This document shows, one piece after another, positions 1-12,574 of a stretch of DNA of 64,000 nucleotides. The stretch spans positions 11,842,001-11,906,000 of the forward strand of contig NC_092801.1 of NCBI RefSeq assembly GCF_918797505.1. The letters are read 5' to 3'. The notes below the pieces were generated by a model. That model saw nothing but the letters and a program-made list of their open reading frames with translations. It searched no databases and was not told the DNA's origin. Positions within the stretch are counted from its first letter, which is position 1; each line of letters opens with the position of its first letter. Both the position numbers and the translations under genes were made by a program. The DNA is from Bemisia tabaci. Lineage: Eukaryota; Arthropoda; Insecta; Hemiptera; Aleyrodidae.

Positions 1-2698
1 GGCATTGCTGCTACAATTTACAAACAACAAATAAAGTTGGGTTTGAAAATATCTTTTCGGCTCATCTAGTTTATTATGACTACACGAACACCTAAGATGC
101 TATCCACAAGCGTTTGGGAAAAATAATTTTCTTCCAAAAATCCCAATGCCGTCATTCATTGCTATTTTCGGATGCTCGATCACTGGTTAGTGTGACCTTC
201 TGCGCCACTTTAAATTTCAACCCGTTTCTTTTAAAAATTTGGGTAGGCAAACAACGATTATAACCACTTCCTTTTCCCACACTTTTTCATTTTGCCAGTC
301 ATTTGCGGCGACTCGAATAGGGGCTGGCTCTGGCTCACTGCTATTTACTTCCTTAAACATATTTATATTAAATGTTTCCATTTTGCACCGGGACACTTAA
401 TTTCTACGAGTGTGAGTCCTCGGTTAGGACCATCCGCGTGAGGCTCCCCATTATTACGAGGGGTGCTTACCACTCATTACAAATACCGCTGCATCGAGAT
501 TGGAGTTCTATTATATGGTTTTTGAAACTGCTTTTCGCACCAGGGGCTCTAAGTCTGTTCTCGTTTCATAGCTTCTGTTTTCCCTAAATTTCGGGACTCC
601 CGCACACTATTGACGGTAACTCCTCTTCAGTCTTGCATCGCGATGCTTCGTGAGCTTTAGTGCCTGTGACCCTACCGAGACGAAAAATCGAACCATAGCG
701 AGTCATCGGCTATGACGCGCAGTTAGGTTCTTGCCAAACTTCGTACACTCATCTTCCTTCTAATGCTGCTACCAAAAAGGACGTAATCGTCAGCATTTAC
801 ATTGCAGCCGAACCTATAAATTTCCATTAACAAATGATGAATTGCGTTATGATAAATTTGACACTCAAATGTTGCTTCAGCAAAGATGCGCAAGATTTTT
901 TCTTGCTTAGCTCCTTGGGCACGCATCTTTATAGACAGGCTTCTTCTTGTGTTTTTAGCTGCGTCATTGTCAACAACTAGCTGCGTCCTTTTGCTTAAAC
1001 CATTTTCTCACATCCTCATATCTTCGGAGTTGCGAGTCTTAATGCTTGATAGTTTTGATTTGTAGCCTATAGCTGTGGATCATCCGTGAAGCCGATTTCT
1101 TTTCTCGGCCTCGCGGTGCAAGACCAAGCGACACAAATGCCACAGCGTCGTTTGCAACAATCTGTGAAACCAAAGAAAACAAAGGCTTAAGTATGTGGTA
1201 CAGAGAAGGTTAATTCTAGGACAAAGAGGTTCGGAACATCAGGGCCGTTGACCTGTTTGCTGTGTGGTTGTACCTTAACAAGGCATGTGCATTTTAACAA
1301 CTGGACCTATTATCTACTTTATGGCTATTGTTGAATATCTTTAAATGTTAAATTATTGAAAAATATTTGAAATTTGGTCTCTCACCTTTTACAATTTGAA
1401 AGTTGTTGAATTTTTGGAGTGAAGCACAAAACTTACATTCAAACCTTCTTCACAAATTATATAAATTATGCTTCCATCGCTTATTCAGACATAGCGAAGC
1501 GAAACTGGTTTTAATTTTTCTTTCCCATCCATTTACTAAACTATTCCAGGATGGTTTCATCGTCACCGCTAAACATTCATGGCAAATAGTCTTCCGCTAT
1601 TACAAGGACAAATCTGCTTGCAATCGAAAATTTGGAAATTGTAGCAAATATTGAAGAGAACGAATTGTTAAGGGGACATCTGAGTTTGACTGAACTTTTA
1701 ATATTTACCAGCACTTCCAGCACAATCAGCACTATACCCGCTTCCTTTCACTTTTTCTTCTTTCTCGTCCAATATACTACTACTGAACCGGATATGGTGG
1801 GCTGTTGATGCGGATGTTTCGGGTGTTATTTTTGCCATTACATGGGCAGTGTCCCACCTCGCGTTTCATTGCACATACCCCAGCAGGTTATCGCCATAAG
1901 AGACACGAGTTGCTCTGAAAGCCATAAATTTGTATTTTTAATAGGCAGCCATATGAAGAACAAAAATGGAAAATTATCAGATATTAGTAAGTTTTTCGGA
2001 TACTAGATTTTTCACCTGCACATTAGTTACTACATTTACGAGGATTGCTCCTGGTATACAAACCTCTCATTCATCAGGTTGTCTATGCACACCCCGCATT
2101 TCAGATTCGTTACCATTTTTGGTCAATATTATTTAATTTCTTATGTTTTTCAGGTGTAGTTCACTTATAATTTAACGTACTTCTGTCACATCGGAACTTT
2201 TTGCATTATGTAGATGAGGCGTGGTATTGCCATATTTTCCTACGGCTTCTCAGGGCTCATGAATTTATGCCATCGTTCTGTTTGGCAGTGATACATGAAT
2301 TTCGTAGCAACATTCTTTACTTTCGTTTGAGAGGAATTAAATAGAGCGAGCAAAGATTTTGAAATGAAGAATCGACGAAAACATGATATGGAGGTTTCTC
2401 CTTCACATTAGGTTAGCATATAGTTGTGCGCTCCTTTGATAAACTGGTGTCTGACTAATCATCAAAGACTGATTCGGAGATGATCAAAACCCGTCGAAGA
2501 ACACAATGCAATGGCTTCCATTGGAAACCATTCTGAATTAAAATGACCATGACATTTGCATGACAATCAAACTTTGATTTTTGATTTTAGCTTATTGATG
2601 TGGCCCAAAGTAGTTTGGTCATCAGTCTGGGGTGTCTGTTTCAAAAGTCGAGGGTTGTGGGCAAAAAAAAATTCAAGGGACTTATTTGGATCTGACAA
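1..2698. other. No supported feature
   Basis: Unrecognised A+T-rich DNA. The few open frames are under 85 codons, have no recognisable domain and no consistent splice context. I see no terminal inverted repeat or tandem array here. It may be host intergenic or intronic sequence. Confidence 0.5.
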
Positions 2699-2892
2699 CC
2701 CTGCTAAAGTGTTACATGTAAAATTTTGCATGTAAATACAGTTTCATGGAAAATTCGGATGAGGAAATTTTTCCAGGAAAAATATTTGGATGGAAATTTT
2801 TTCCTTGAAAATATTTGGCATGGAAATTTTTTCCAGAGATATTTCCATGAAACTGTATTTACATGCAAATTTGGCATGTAAATAAACCCTGC
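2699..2892. mobile_element. S1: TIR element made of CATGGAAA/CATGTAAA words
   Basis: The left end begins CCCTGCTAAAGTGTTACATG. About 50 bp in, TACAGTTTCATGGAAA is mirrored near the right end as TTTCCATGAAACTGTA, so most of the element folds on itself. The body repeats ATGGAAATTTTTTCC-like words. The outermost right bases (AAACCCTGC) do not mirror the left end, so that end is changed or truncated. The left terminus matches, in reverse complement, the right end of the element at 8500-8822. No coding capacity is seen. Confidence 0.7.
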
Positions 2893-3148
2893 ACATTTGA
2901 CTCACCTACAATTTTTCTATGATTAATGCAGGAATTATTCCATTAAAGTCTCCCTCAAAAAGTTGGTCGGACTTCTGAGACCTTTATACTGACTGTACCC
3001 ACTGGAAAGCAAGCCGATGTGGAGGAGCTGGCTATTTTTCTTGGGCCCAATATGTTTACAGGGGATCTTTCCCTTACCTTAATTTCAGGCATTTCCTGCT
3101 TGTTAAGTGCTGCATTCTACTTTTTCTCCCGCAGCCTTGATAACAATT

Positions 3149-3345
3149 TTTCATGGAATTCCGTGCTGGTTTTCCATGGAAAATATTCTCACGGAAAGCA
3201 CCACGGAAAATGAGCACCATGGAAAATTTCTTCCATGGAAAATTTCTCCACGGCAAATTCTCACGTGGAAAACCTGCCACCGCACTCACTGTGTCTCATG
3301 CCGGTTTCCTCATCAAGTTCCATGGCGGTTGTTTCATTAAGTCAT
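3149..3345. repeat. S2: block of CCATGGAAAAT words
   Basis: The block holds at least six variants of the word CCATGGAAAAT or CACGGAAA in both orientations, giving dense self-complementarity around CCATGG cores. The four overlapping open frames on both strands are a by-product of this low-complexity word array and are not genes. Ends are not clear. The word content links it to S1, S3 and S4. Confidence 0.6.
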
Positions 3346-5512
3346 CATAGAAAACTGTTCTTTTACATCAATGTTTCTGGTTTTTTTTAGTAATTTAATT
3401 AGATCATTTACAAGTTTTCCTTGTAATCATTATAAATGGAAATGGATACACTCACCAACTTGTAGACACATTGTTACCAAACTATACTCTGACAGAGATG
3501 TAATAATTCTTTTAACACATTGAGAAACTACCGCACCTGTACCTATCGCGGTCAATTACTGTCACGCTCATCGTTTCAAATAAAATTTCACTTCAGTTGA
3601 CAATGTGAAACCATATTCACATTATTTCACAATAAGCACGGATAAACAGCACCAAAAATTATCACAACACTATTCCAAATATAGCAGGCCATGAGAGTGA
3701 ATTATGAACTGTAGATTTTGGTTTCTGTCTGGAAGCTTAATTGCATCTAGATGGTTTTAAGGTTGCTGCCACTAATTCCTGGCGAATGGACTGTTCGATA
3801 AGATCAAAGGAAACTGCCAGATGATAGGAAACAAATGGCGATTGCTGCAGCTGAACAAGGCAGGTAAATGTCAATCCATCGAATCACGGTGTGTGTTTAT
3901 GAAAGCTCTGAAAAATCGAATAAATGTACAGGCGCATCAAAACCATGAGTACAACATTGATCAGCACTAAATTGATACAATCCTCAAGGTGAAGCCAACC
4001 AACATTTCTTGCGAAGTTTAAATAAGTTCTGTGGATAGCAAATAATTTTTCGCTAATTGGACAATAATACTTGTGAAAAAGCTTTGGTTAAAAAAAATTG
4101 CTGTGTTAAAAGCAAATTTATTTGCTTTTTTGGGGGGGGGCAAATTTGGTAGCCATTAAAGATAGGAAGTAAAATTATTGGGACATTTGATAATTCACTG
4201 GAAACAATCGTTGATTAAGGATGTCGTAATGTTTTTAGCCCTCCTAGAGTTAAAGTGTTAAGGCGCTCATCTGTAACTTCAGCTATATCTCTCCACACTA
4301 CTTACATTTCTGTAATTAACACTTACCATAGTAATAGCTAAGGCTCCAATTCAGAACGGTCACTTTTCGCTTCTCTCATGGCAAATGAAAAGTTGGATCG
4401 TGTAATATACAAAACACGAGAACACAAGCGTTCATTTGAGAGGTCTTGAACAAAAACATTTGTTTGTGATAGTCAGGGGTTTTTCACCACCCAAGGTTTC
4501 GTGATTCATCTTCTCAATAACAAATGTTAGCGCTCGACGCAGCATACATTGGAGGACCAACGTCTCCAAAAAGTATTCTGCTTTAACGTCACATTCACAG
4601 TGGTGCCACCGACTACGATGAATTTTACCTGTTTGAGTGGTGCGAATTCCGAGCTAATCAGAGAGAAACAATTCTGTTTCACCATTACGATGAGCGAAGC
4701 TCTAATGTCTCTATGTCCGTATAAAACGATTCCAATCTTTTCACTCTGTATACGTGGGAGGAATGCTAGGACATGTCTGAGGGTTGGCTTTAGTTTCCAT
4801 CACACAGCAAAACAAAATCTAGAAGGGCCTGTATTTAAGGTTTCTTTTTCACTGTCCTAAGTAGTTCTCACCGCGTGAATTTTATTTCACCAGGATCTAT
4901 ATGGTTTCAGCAAACGATAGGAACTGGCAATCTCAATATATGATTGACAGATTATCTGATCATTATCCTCTGAGGAGGGCGATGGGACATGAGCTGATGA
5001 CGGCTGGGAATGGAATGCAGTTAGAATGTTAACCGTGTGCTGAAACACGGATAAGGGAGACTGTAACCAATATTCGATCACGGTTCATGTTCGTGGGTGC
5101 GAGGACTCGGAGGACAGGGGTTGGTGCCCTATCCGACCAGGAGAAAGATAGAGAACAATGATGAGCACCTACGAATCTACTATTCAACCAAAGAATGTTG
5201 AGAATAGTTGTATCAAGATACAGAGGACAAATGTAATGCTATGATTCTATGGAGAGGTTACAGATCAGTGGCTGATGGATCACTATTGGTGCCTATGCCT
5301 ACATTCAGTAATAGAAATTGCTAATCATTGTTATTCATGACTTACCTAGATTCAGTTCAAGGCCCTTGCGTTCAACTCAGATTTGGCGTGATGTAGCGAA
5401 AGCAGGAAGTCAAGAAATATATAAATTTCTGAGAATTACTGTATGGTTTGCGAGAGCTTCATTGAGCCTGACGATTCACGCCTCGTTGATAATCTAACCT
5501 CAAAATACCGAC
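3346..5512. other. No supported feature
   Basis: Unrecognised sequence with a short G run near 4132. A 103-codon frame at 4549-4860 on the plus strand has no recognisable domain. I see no TIR pair or tandem repeat. Confidence 0.45.
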
Positions 5513-5543
5513 AGGGCAGGGCGAGGCAGGGCGAGGCAGGGCG
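5513..5543. repeat. Short G+C-rich tandem array
   Basis: The decamer GGGCGAGGCA is repeated about three times and runs into GGGGCCGCGGGGCGGC, a sharp G+C island in A+T-rich surroundings. Confidence 0.7.
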
Positions 5544-5707
5544 GGGCCGCGGGGCGGCACATCTCCTGACTTGCCGAATTGAATTGAGGATTTTTTATTT
5601 AAATCTGCATGATCTATAAAAACTCATTCGCTTATTTATTACTGAAATGCGTAACGCCGATAATGTTTCATACTTCACACGCTTTAACATTTGCGTTCTA
5701 TTCTTGC

Positions 5708-5737
5708 TTTTATTTTTATTTTTATTTTTATTTTTAT
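5708..5737. repeat. TTTTTA microsatellite
   Basis: About five tandem TTTTTA units. A frame running through it on either strand is not a gene; the lysine- or leucine-rich peptides come from the repeat. Confidence 0.9.
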
Positions 5738-6715
5738 ACAATTTCAACATGAAACAGGGCAGGCCGGCAGGATTGCAACGCAGGTTTTGTTTTGGAGTCG
5801 GAACTGAATCACTTTGTAAACACAAGATGAGTTGTTGGTTATCACTGCCAGTAATGCAAATTTTAATTTTTTTATGTGATTTAATTAGTATCAGCTCGAA
5901 TTCGAGTCTTCTTCGTTACGAAAGTAATGTTACCTCGAAGTTGGTGAATTTTGATTAACCTGAAAGTAAGCCAGCAGTGTATCGCAATGGACTCTTGGTA
6001 ATCGATATTCAAATTTTTATTTTGGCCATGCGTAGAAATAGAATGAAAAAATTCTGATAGATACAACTCAATTCTCATTGGTTTTGCTTTTACCGCTATT
6101 CGGTTCTTTCTACAATTCAATGTTGGTTTCACACAGGAGATTTGAAAGTATGACGGTTGAGCTTCAGTAGGTGAAGGCGATCCTATTGAATAGTTAGTGT
6201 CTAAACTAATCTTGCAAAACACAGACGTTTGGTCTCTAATTGACAGACTTTAAAGCTGTACCTACAGGTTCGAAGAAGCTGCGTGTTTTCTGTTTTTGAC
6301 AAACTATTGCGGTTATTTCAGTTGTCTTAAACAGAGTATAAGCAGCAAATTATTATTACATCTCTGTCAACCATAGCGAATCTCTGAGTTAATCATATTT
6401 TAAATGAAAACATTCTCCGTACAAAAAGTAATTGCTACCTACTGGTACAATTATTAAATTATCGTTAAATAGTGGGCATTGTCTTGGGAATGCCATGGTT
6501 GTAGAAATTTCAGTGCACTAATGAAGACTTATTCTGTGATAACTGATGACATGAAACATTTTAGTGGCCCTCACTTGTGAACTTCGGTGAGTAATTCAAC
6601 TTAATTCTATGATGCATAACGAAACAGCAAATAGTTGCTGATTGTCAATGATCAAAGGCTTACAGATTACCATGTTCATTCTTGTGGTGGTCTCCAGCGT
6701 TTCACGGTGTTCCAA
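5738..6715. other. No supported feature
   Basis: Unrecognised sequence. A 113-codon minus-strand frame (5881-6222) has no known motif. Confidence 0.45.
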
Positions 6716-6956
6716 TGCATGTCCTCTGCTATTCCGTTACACTCCCTTGAAATTCCATGTAGCCACCACGGAATCTCCTGCTGCCACCATGGAATCCCAT
6801 GCAGTCTCCACGGAAACCCAAGGAGTCACCATGGAGTTCCGTGCCTCCTCCATGGAGTCTTCATGGAGTCTCCATGGAGTTCCGTGTCTTCACCATGGGA
6901 TTCCATGAGAAATAGCACGGAATACTATGGAATTCCATGAAAAATTTTTAGCAGGG
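6716..6956. mobile_element. S3: ATGGAATCC/CCATGGAGT word element
   Basis: The body is an array of ATGGA-type words (CACCATGGAATCC, CTCCATGGAGT, and so on) with CCATGG palindromic cores. The right end reads TTTTTAGCAGGG, the same terminus as A1, A2 and S4. The left boundary is approximate. Overlapping open frames here translate the word array and are rejected as genes. Confidence 0.65.
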
Positions 6957-8158
6957 CCACGATTCATTTACCTTTATACCTATACCACTTTAAAGACCAA
7001 ACAGAAACTTTTGTTAAGAAATGTAACTGGGATGCTTCAAGGCCGATTTTTGTCAGTAAAAAATTATTTACTCGGATTTATTGTGTTTCTCAATGACGTG
7101 TATTGCCATATATTACAGTTTAAGAAAACGAAAAAGAGAAAAAAATTATGGTTTCTAAACATTTTTTTTTGTTTATACACCTATACTTATTATTGCCAAA
7201 CTTACTCATTCATAAACCCGCATACTCTAATTTCTAGATTTTCTGCGGGCCTTGATTTTCATATAATGCAAAATCACTTAGCTAGTTCTCGAAAAAAAAT
7301 TCTGTTTGTTTGAAAGAAGGAAAATTTCTTGCTTCATCTTATGTTGCATATCAAGTTACAATTATGTGGTAAATGAGATGCAAAGGTACCCAACTGCAAT
7401 ATATATTAAGGGGTACCCCTACATCTGCCCCCCCCCCCCCGGAAATCATTTTTTTAACATATTTAATTTTTCTACCCACTTTTTTTGGTAGTCTTACTAA
7501 GCATAATTTCCTGAGAAAAAAGATGTGTATTTGGGTATTCTAGATCTTTTCTGGAGGTATATGACAACTCTGTACTCAACCCTAATTTCGGTCCTCAGAA
7601 GAGTTACTTCTTTAAGCAGTTTTTCATACTAAGGTGAAATCATCAGTAATAGGACACCCTTAAGTTAAATATGAAACATTTGTACCTACTTTAAAACTGT
7701 TCTTTTATCTTAAATTAACAAGGATCTTACAGAGAGCACATTTAGTCCAAATTTCTGAACATTTTACACTCCTAAAGCCACAAGAATAGAAGATAGAGTA
7801 GTAGGGTGTCTATCACTGGTGACTTCATCTTAGTCAGTCAACTTATTTTGAGTTCAGTATATGGCACCTAGAGACCTAATTTTTTTTTAAAATTATCATT
7901 ATTTTTTTTCTCTTCTTTTTTCTCTTTTTTTTTAAAATTATCTGAAACCTATCTAGGTGTTGGCTCTACCAAACAGGACAAAATTATTTTTTTTACAAAT
8001 TAAATTTAAGCAGGGCCAGCATGCATGCAGGAATCTACAAAAATTTGAACCCCCCCCCCCTCCTCCTCGTAGGTGCCGTATACCGAAACGTCTATGAAAA
8101 CACAATTTAGGCCAATTAGGGAAATCAATTTCATTTGGATGAACGTCAGTAATATAGG
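6957..8158. other. No supported feature; poly-C and poly-T tracts
   Basis: A+T-rich sequence with a 13-base C run at 7428-7440, T-rich stretches around 7880-7940 and a second C run near 8050. A 128-codon frame at 6927-7313 is low complexity, has no domain and starts inside element S3. Confidence 0.45.
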
Positions 8159-8450
8159 CACGGTTGCCACAGTTAGGAAAAACCGGGAAATGTACCATGC
8201 AGGGAATTTTAAAAAGTCAGGAAATACCGGGAAATGTGGAAATATGGGAAAATTTGTTAAAACGCCTTCATTTGCTTTCTAATGTGGGTTTCAGATTTTG
8301 AACAGGAAATTTTGCCTGATAACTATTTTCAATTATGCCTTCTTAACCATCCGTCACATCTTCAATTGTCAGGGAATTTCACCAAAATGTGTCAGGGAAA
8401 TCAGGGAAATGTCAGGGAATTTCATTTTCTAAATTCTGTGGCAACCCTGC
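8159..8450. mobile_element. Z: TIR element with GGGAAAT words and 5-bp target duplication
   Basis: The left end CACGGTTGCCACAG is mirrored by the right end CTGTGGCAACCCTGC. The body repeats CAGGGAAAT and CCGGGAAAT words. ATAGG occurs immediately on both sides (8154-8158 and 8451-8455), consistent with a 5-bp target duplication. No transposase. To my knowledge, repeats with GTTGCCAC ends and GGGAAA words occur in several insect genomes, but I could not check this. Confidence 0.75.
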
Positions 8451-8499
8451 ATAGGTCATTAAATGAAATGAAATAAATAATATGCGCACCACTGACGGA

Positions 8500-8822
8500 C
8501 CCAATGTTTCCATGCACTTGGGAGGCACCAGCTATGTTTCATGCGATCGGCGTGGAAACTGGAACATTTCCATCCAACTTGCATGTAAACCATACTTTTC
8601 CATGCAGTATAGTTTTCACGTTGCATGGCAATTACTTTATTTACATGCAAGTTGGATGGAAGTGGTCAGGATTTCCATGCCAGCCTCATGGAAACGTCTC
8701 GCCTTCCATGCGTTACACCCCGATTTCCATGCCAAATCTCATGGAAGTTGGCTATTTACATGCCAAATCTCATGGAAATCGTCCATTTACATGCCATTCT
8801 TCATGTAACACTTTTAGCAGGG
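8500..8822. mobile_element. S4: CATGGAAA/TTTACATGC word element
   Basis: The body repeats TTTCCATGC, CATGGAAGT and TTTACATGC words, and the right end is CATGTAACACTTTTAGCAGGG-like, the reverse complement of the S1 left end. The left boundary is uncertain. The three overlapping frames of 81-108 codons across it are translations of the word array, not genes. Confidence 0.65.
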
Positions 8823-9600
8823 CAAAATAGATCCGACCAAGTCATAATGCCTGATAGTTTGAAATCATAGAGTATGGATGTTTTACAATCCCGCTTATGA
8901 CAATAAAATTCTGAAGAAAGTAGATGATTCCTCAAAAGCGTAAGCAGCCAAATAAAATAGGGGAGAAAAGATTTACGGACCTACCTCATAGTTTTCACAT
9001 GCCTGAGCTCAGGCTCTTGGAACATTGGATTCTGAAAAAATTCTATCAGCATGGCAGTGTCCAGCCCCGGCAGATTTCCAGGGCAGGCTTGGACGAAGCC
9101 TGCTGCTGTTTGAGGCATTGGCATTTTTATAGAAATTTAAAAACTTCACTAAAAATTTCACACAAAACCAAAACCCTCACAGTTCGCGTTCGCACTTCGC
9201 ATGTCCGGTTTGGAGGTTAGCTTTCGGAATGCGTTGTATCAACTCGAGGAAATAGAGATTTTATTCAGTTTTTGAGCCGACGAGGTTTTTTCCAGCGAAT
9301 TTGTTGATTCAGTTTTCGAATGGCAATCATATATGTTCAAGTGGAAGGCAAATAATATTCATTTTTCATCTATGAAAGTCGCTAATTTAACATTGAGTTA
9401 TATGGACATCAAATGTAAACATCGCCTCTCTACGTCATCATGGAATGTCACACTGTGATTGGCTGTCACAACTTTCAGCTTTTTTGACCTAAAGGAAAGC
9501 TTTTTGGAACTTTTTAATGCTTTTTTTGGCGTTTTCGCGAAAAATTACATCTAACAACGAAGTGTCAACGTTTTTTGTGAAGGTGTGCCACTGGCCCATT
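8823..9600. other. No supported feature
   Basis: Unrecognised sequence. A 98-codon plus-strand frame at 8924-9220 has no recognisable domain. No repeats seen. Confidence 0.45.
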
Positions 9601-9796
9601 CCGTACTTTTCTCCGGTGCTTTGAACAAAAAATTACGGGCTTTATAGACATACCGCCCGTTCCGGGCTTAGAGGCCGAAAGTTCCGGGTGCTGGAGCCGT
9701 ATATAGCTTCGAGTGCTCCGGGTGCTACGCCCGAAACTTCCGGCCTCTGACAATGAGCCCAGAACGCGAATGGTATGTCTATATAGCCCTAAGTAC
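9601..9796. mobile_element. Q: imperfect palindrome
   Basis: ATAGACATACCGCCCGTTCC on the left is mirrored by the right arm containing GAATGGTATGTCTATATAGC. Arms also share AGAGGCCG with CGGCCTCT and CCGTAC with GTACGG. Total about 195 bp, with no coding capacity. Probably a foldback or TIR element; no target duplication was resolved. Confidence 0.6.
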
Positions 9797-9939
9797 GGCT
9801 TCCATAGCCGGAGATTTTTTTTTTTTCAGTATGTCAGAAATTCGATATATTTCGTGTCTATGTGGAAACTTCTAAGTATACTGAAGGATAGGATACCTTT
9901 TCCAAGGTTATAAAGAGAACAATTATTGAAGTAGGTATG

Positions 9940-10069
9940 ATATGGACGTATTTCTATCAAACGGGACTATGTGCATCATGACGTGAGACTTGTTACGCAT
10001 GTATTCTTATGGGTCTCAGGGCTCATATCTTAATGCACATAGTTCCGTTTGATAGAAATACGTCCATAT
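9940..10069. mobile_element. P: short TIR element
   Basis: The left arm begins ATATGGACGTATTTCTATCA and continues through ACTATGTGCA. The right arm is its near-perfect mirror, ending AATACGTCCATAT. Arms are about 36 bp and the total is 130 bp. The inner ACTATGTGCA also occurs in the hairpin at 58974-59016. Confidence 0.8.
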
Positions 10070-10314
10070 AATTGTCTATCCTGCAAAAATACATGTGTTA
10101 AAAGGTAAATGCTACCAGGGGAAGGCACTCGACGGTGAATTCTCTCACTTTTAATTCTATATTTATATAATTTCCCACATTAGAAAAAATCATCTCAGAT
10201 GAAGCAATAGGTGCAGAATTGGCGTGCGAATTGGATCCATAGGATGAAATTGCGGGGACTTCAAATGTTGACGAACAATGTCAATAATTTCTTACTATTT
10301 TATGGAGTTTTGAC

Positions 10315-10453
10315 TGGCCTGCATTTTGTGATTCAGAACTAAAATTTCTGACTCATTTAATAAACAACGTGCGTACCATTATTTTCCCTATGCACCTAAG
10401 TGTTTTTACAGACGAACCAGAAATTTTAGTTCCTAATTGCAAAATGTAGTCCA
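10315..10453. mobile_element. D1: TIR element (GCATTTTG ends)
   Basis: CTGCATTTTGTGATTCAGAA at the left is mirrored by TTAGTTCCTAATTGC-AAAATGTAG at the right. The middle carries the family words AACAACGT, TTTCCCTATGCA and GTGTTTTTACAGACGA, which recur in D2-D5. About 140 bp, non-coding. Confidence 0.75.
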
Positions 10454-11596
10454 ATTTACACGGTCTGTAGTGGCGAGATCGTTGGCTGGCAAAATTTACC
10501 CATTTTAAGCAATGACAAAGAATCGATTACTGTTAGGGGTGTTGCGTTATTATCGATAAGCTTCCTCATGTTCGATCCTATTTCATAGGTTTAAATGACA
10601 CATTACTCGGTCCATCGCAAAGTATACACGTCATTGCGGTCTAGTGGTCAATCGGACCACATTATACAGGTAGGAACTACAATTTCTAGATCAATATATG
10701 TACATCAAGTGTATTCGTTTCCCTTATGCACATAGGTGCTTTTATGGATTATCCAGAAATTGTGGTTCCGAATTGCATGAGACAGTCCAGTTGTCACTTA
10801 AACATGATTTCGATGTAATATCATCTGAATTTCATGCTTATCCAATTCAGACTTTAACGTATATTGCTGACGGAGGAATTGGATATAATCGCTGAACTAT
10901 AAAAGCTGACGAAGTTTTTTTTTTTTTTTTTCTGTCGTTTAATGGCTTTGTGACTAAGCACCTGCAGCCAACTTGACGAAGTTTATATGGCGAACAAAGG
11001 GTGAAACTTGATATTCACGCCGATAGACGAGATTACTTTTCGGGTAAACACTGACTCTGGACGGGGCTCTATTCAAAAGCTCAAATTTCAACCCTCCAAT
11101 TTTGCTAAGGGTCACAATAACATCGGAAACGCCTCAAAAGGTTTTTTTGATGACTCTAAGAGTAATTTTGTTGAATCGAAATTGGGTCCACGAACCATCT
11201 TGACTGCGATGTGACAACGGTGATAATCGAGGAAGGTATTGAGTGGGCTCAGTAAAAATACTTGACCATAAGGGGGTGTTAGGTTGGCAGATGGGGTAAC
11301 GTTGCAACATTTCGGGGAATTCACAAAGTGAGAAATCCTCATACTGCAAAAATTGTTGAAAAAGAGCTTCCTGGATTTAACGTAACACAATGAGATGATT
11401 GAAAACATAAAATAAAAAAAAATACATTCACTCTTCAAGACGTTTTTTTATGTAGAGGCAAGTTTTTATCTCTGAAAATAAATGAGTTTTAACACATTTA
11501 ACTTCATATGTATGACAAATTTAAATTTCTTTTAACTGAAAGTAATCTTTATTTGCATAGAATTTTGTTTCCACACTGGATGAATAATTCCTTTTC
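10454..11596. other. No clear feature; decayed D-like stretch near 10715-10795
   Basis: 10715-10795 resembles the right half of the D family (TTTCCCTTATGCACATAGGT, CCAGAAATTGTGGTTCC) without a matching left end. The remainder is unrecognised. A T run lies at about 10915-10931. The frames around 11008-11438 have no recognisable domain. Confidence 0.45.
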
Positions 11597-11860
11597 AGCG
11601 GGCTAATTGTTGAAATTGATGGACAAAACCGTAGATAACGAAGACAGAATGGACATGGGGGGGGGGGGGTGGTGGGATCCTGTTGGTGTACGCGGGGTGG
11701 TTACAATGGACAAAGAACGTAGATAATAGTCTAACCAACAGCAACCCACGAGAGACCCTATGGTTGGTCTATCATTTCATCCTTCAATCTATATGAACCA
11801 ATCCTATGTGAACCAAACCAATATTGAACCTCTATCTAATAGACTCGGATCTCCTAATAT
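11597..11860. mobile_element. C1: GCGGGCT-ended hairpin element, right end lost
   Basis: Begins GCGGGCTAATTGTTGAAATT followed by family landmarks (GACAAA, TCCTGTTGGTG, CAACCCACGAGAGACCCTA). It lacks the mirrored terminal CAATTTCAACAATCAGCCCGC of complete copies. A long G run interrupts it at about 11658-11668. Confidence 0.75.
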
Positions 11861-11887
11861 GTGAGGGTGCTTATGAAAAGCCGCGGA

Positions 11888-12135
11888 GCAAGGCAGAAGT
11901 AGAAGTAGAAAAAGGAGGAGAAGGAAAGGAAGAAGAGGAAGAAGAGGAAAGCGAGGAGAAAAAAGAAGAAATAATTTAAGTAAAGAGATGGAAAAGAAAA
12001 GGTAAAAAAGAAATTTGTTTTTCTAAGATTTTCTCTCCTTATTCTTTTTCTTCTAATTTTTACTCTCTTCCATACTCTTTTTATTCTTCATTATATCTTC
12101 TTCTTTCCCATTTTCTCAGTTTTTCAATTCCTCAC
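11888..12135. repeat. Paired purine tract and pyrimidine tract
   Basis: 11888-12012 is almost pure A/G on the plus strand (GAAGAAG, GGAGGAG words) and 12016-12135 is almost pure C/T (TTCTTC, TTTCTC words). The two halves are complementary in composition and could fold back or form triplex structures. It sits between two C elements. Confidence 0.7.
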
Positions 12136-12302
12136 GCGTCTCCATGTAACAATATGATAGAAGTTTAAAGTCACTACACAGATGTATTTTCCCGAAACAC
12201 CCCACAAAATATATGATCTTTTTGCTTCATTCAATGCAATAGGAAGCCTTGGGTAGAAAATACCTACTGTAGTCGATCAATCTATAGAAGTAAACTGAGC
12301 TA

Positions 12303-12574
12303 AGGGCCGATTGTTGAAATTGATAGACAAAGCGATGGACAGAGAAGAAGAAAAGGTTTATGGAGGGATCCTCTTGGTGGAAAAGGGTGGTTGCAATTGA
12401 CAAAGGAGATCGGTAATAGACAAACTAACGGCAACCCACGAGAGACCCTATGATTAGTCTATCATTTCATCCTTCAATCTATATGAACCAATCATTTCAA
12501 CCAATCGAATCGCTCCGTTTTCCCTATGTCTTCTTTGTCTATCGCTTTGTCTCTCAATTTTAACAATCCGCCCG
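12303..12574. mobile_element. C2: near-complete C-family hairpin element
   Basis: The left end GGCCGATTGTTGAAATTGAT and right end ATTTTAACAATCCGCCCG mirror each other. Internally GACAAAGCGAT is mirrored by ATCGCTTTGTC. The centre has CAACCCACGAGAGACCCTA. About 270 bp, non-coding. Confidence 0.85.

Noticed and set aside
10625..10655. Possible tRNA or SINE A box (GTCTAGTGGTCAAT)
   Set aside because: No B box or tRNA-like T arm follows within the expected distance.
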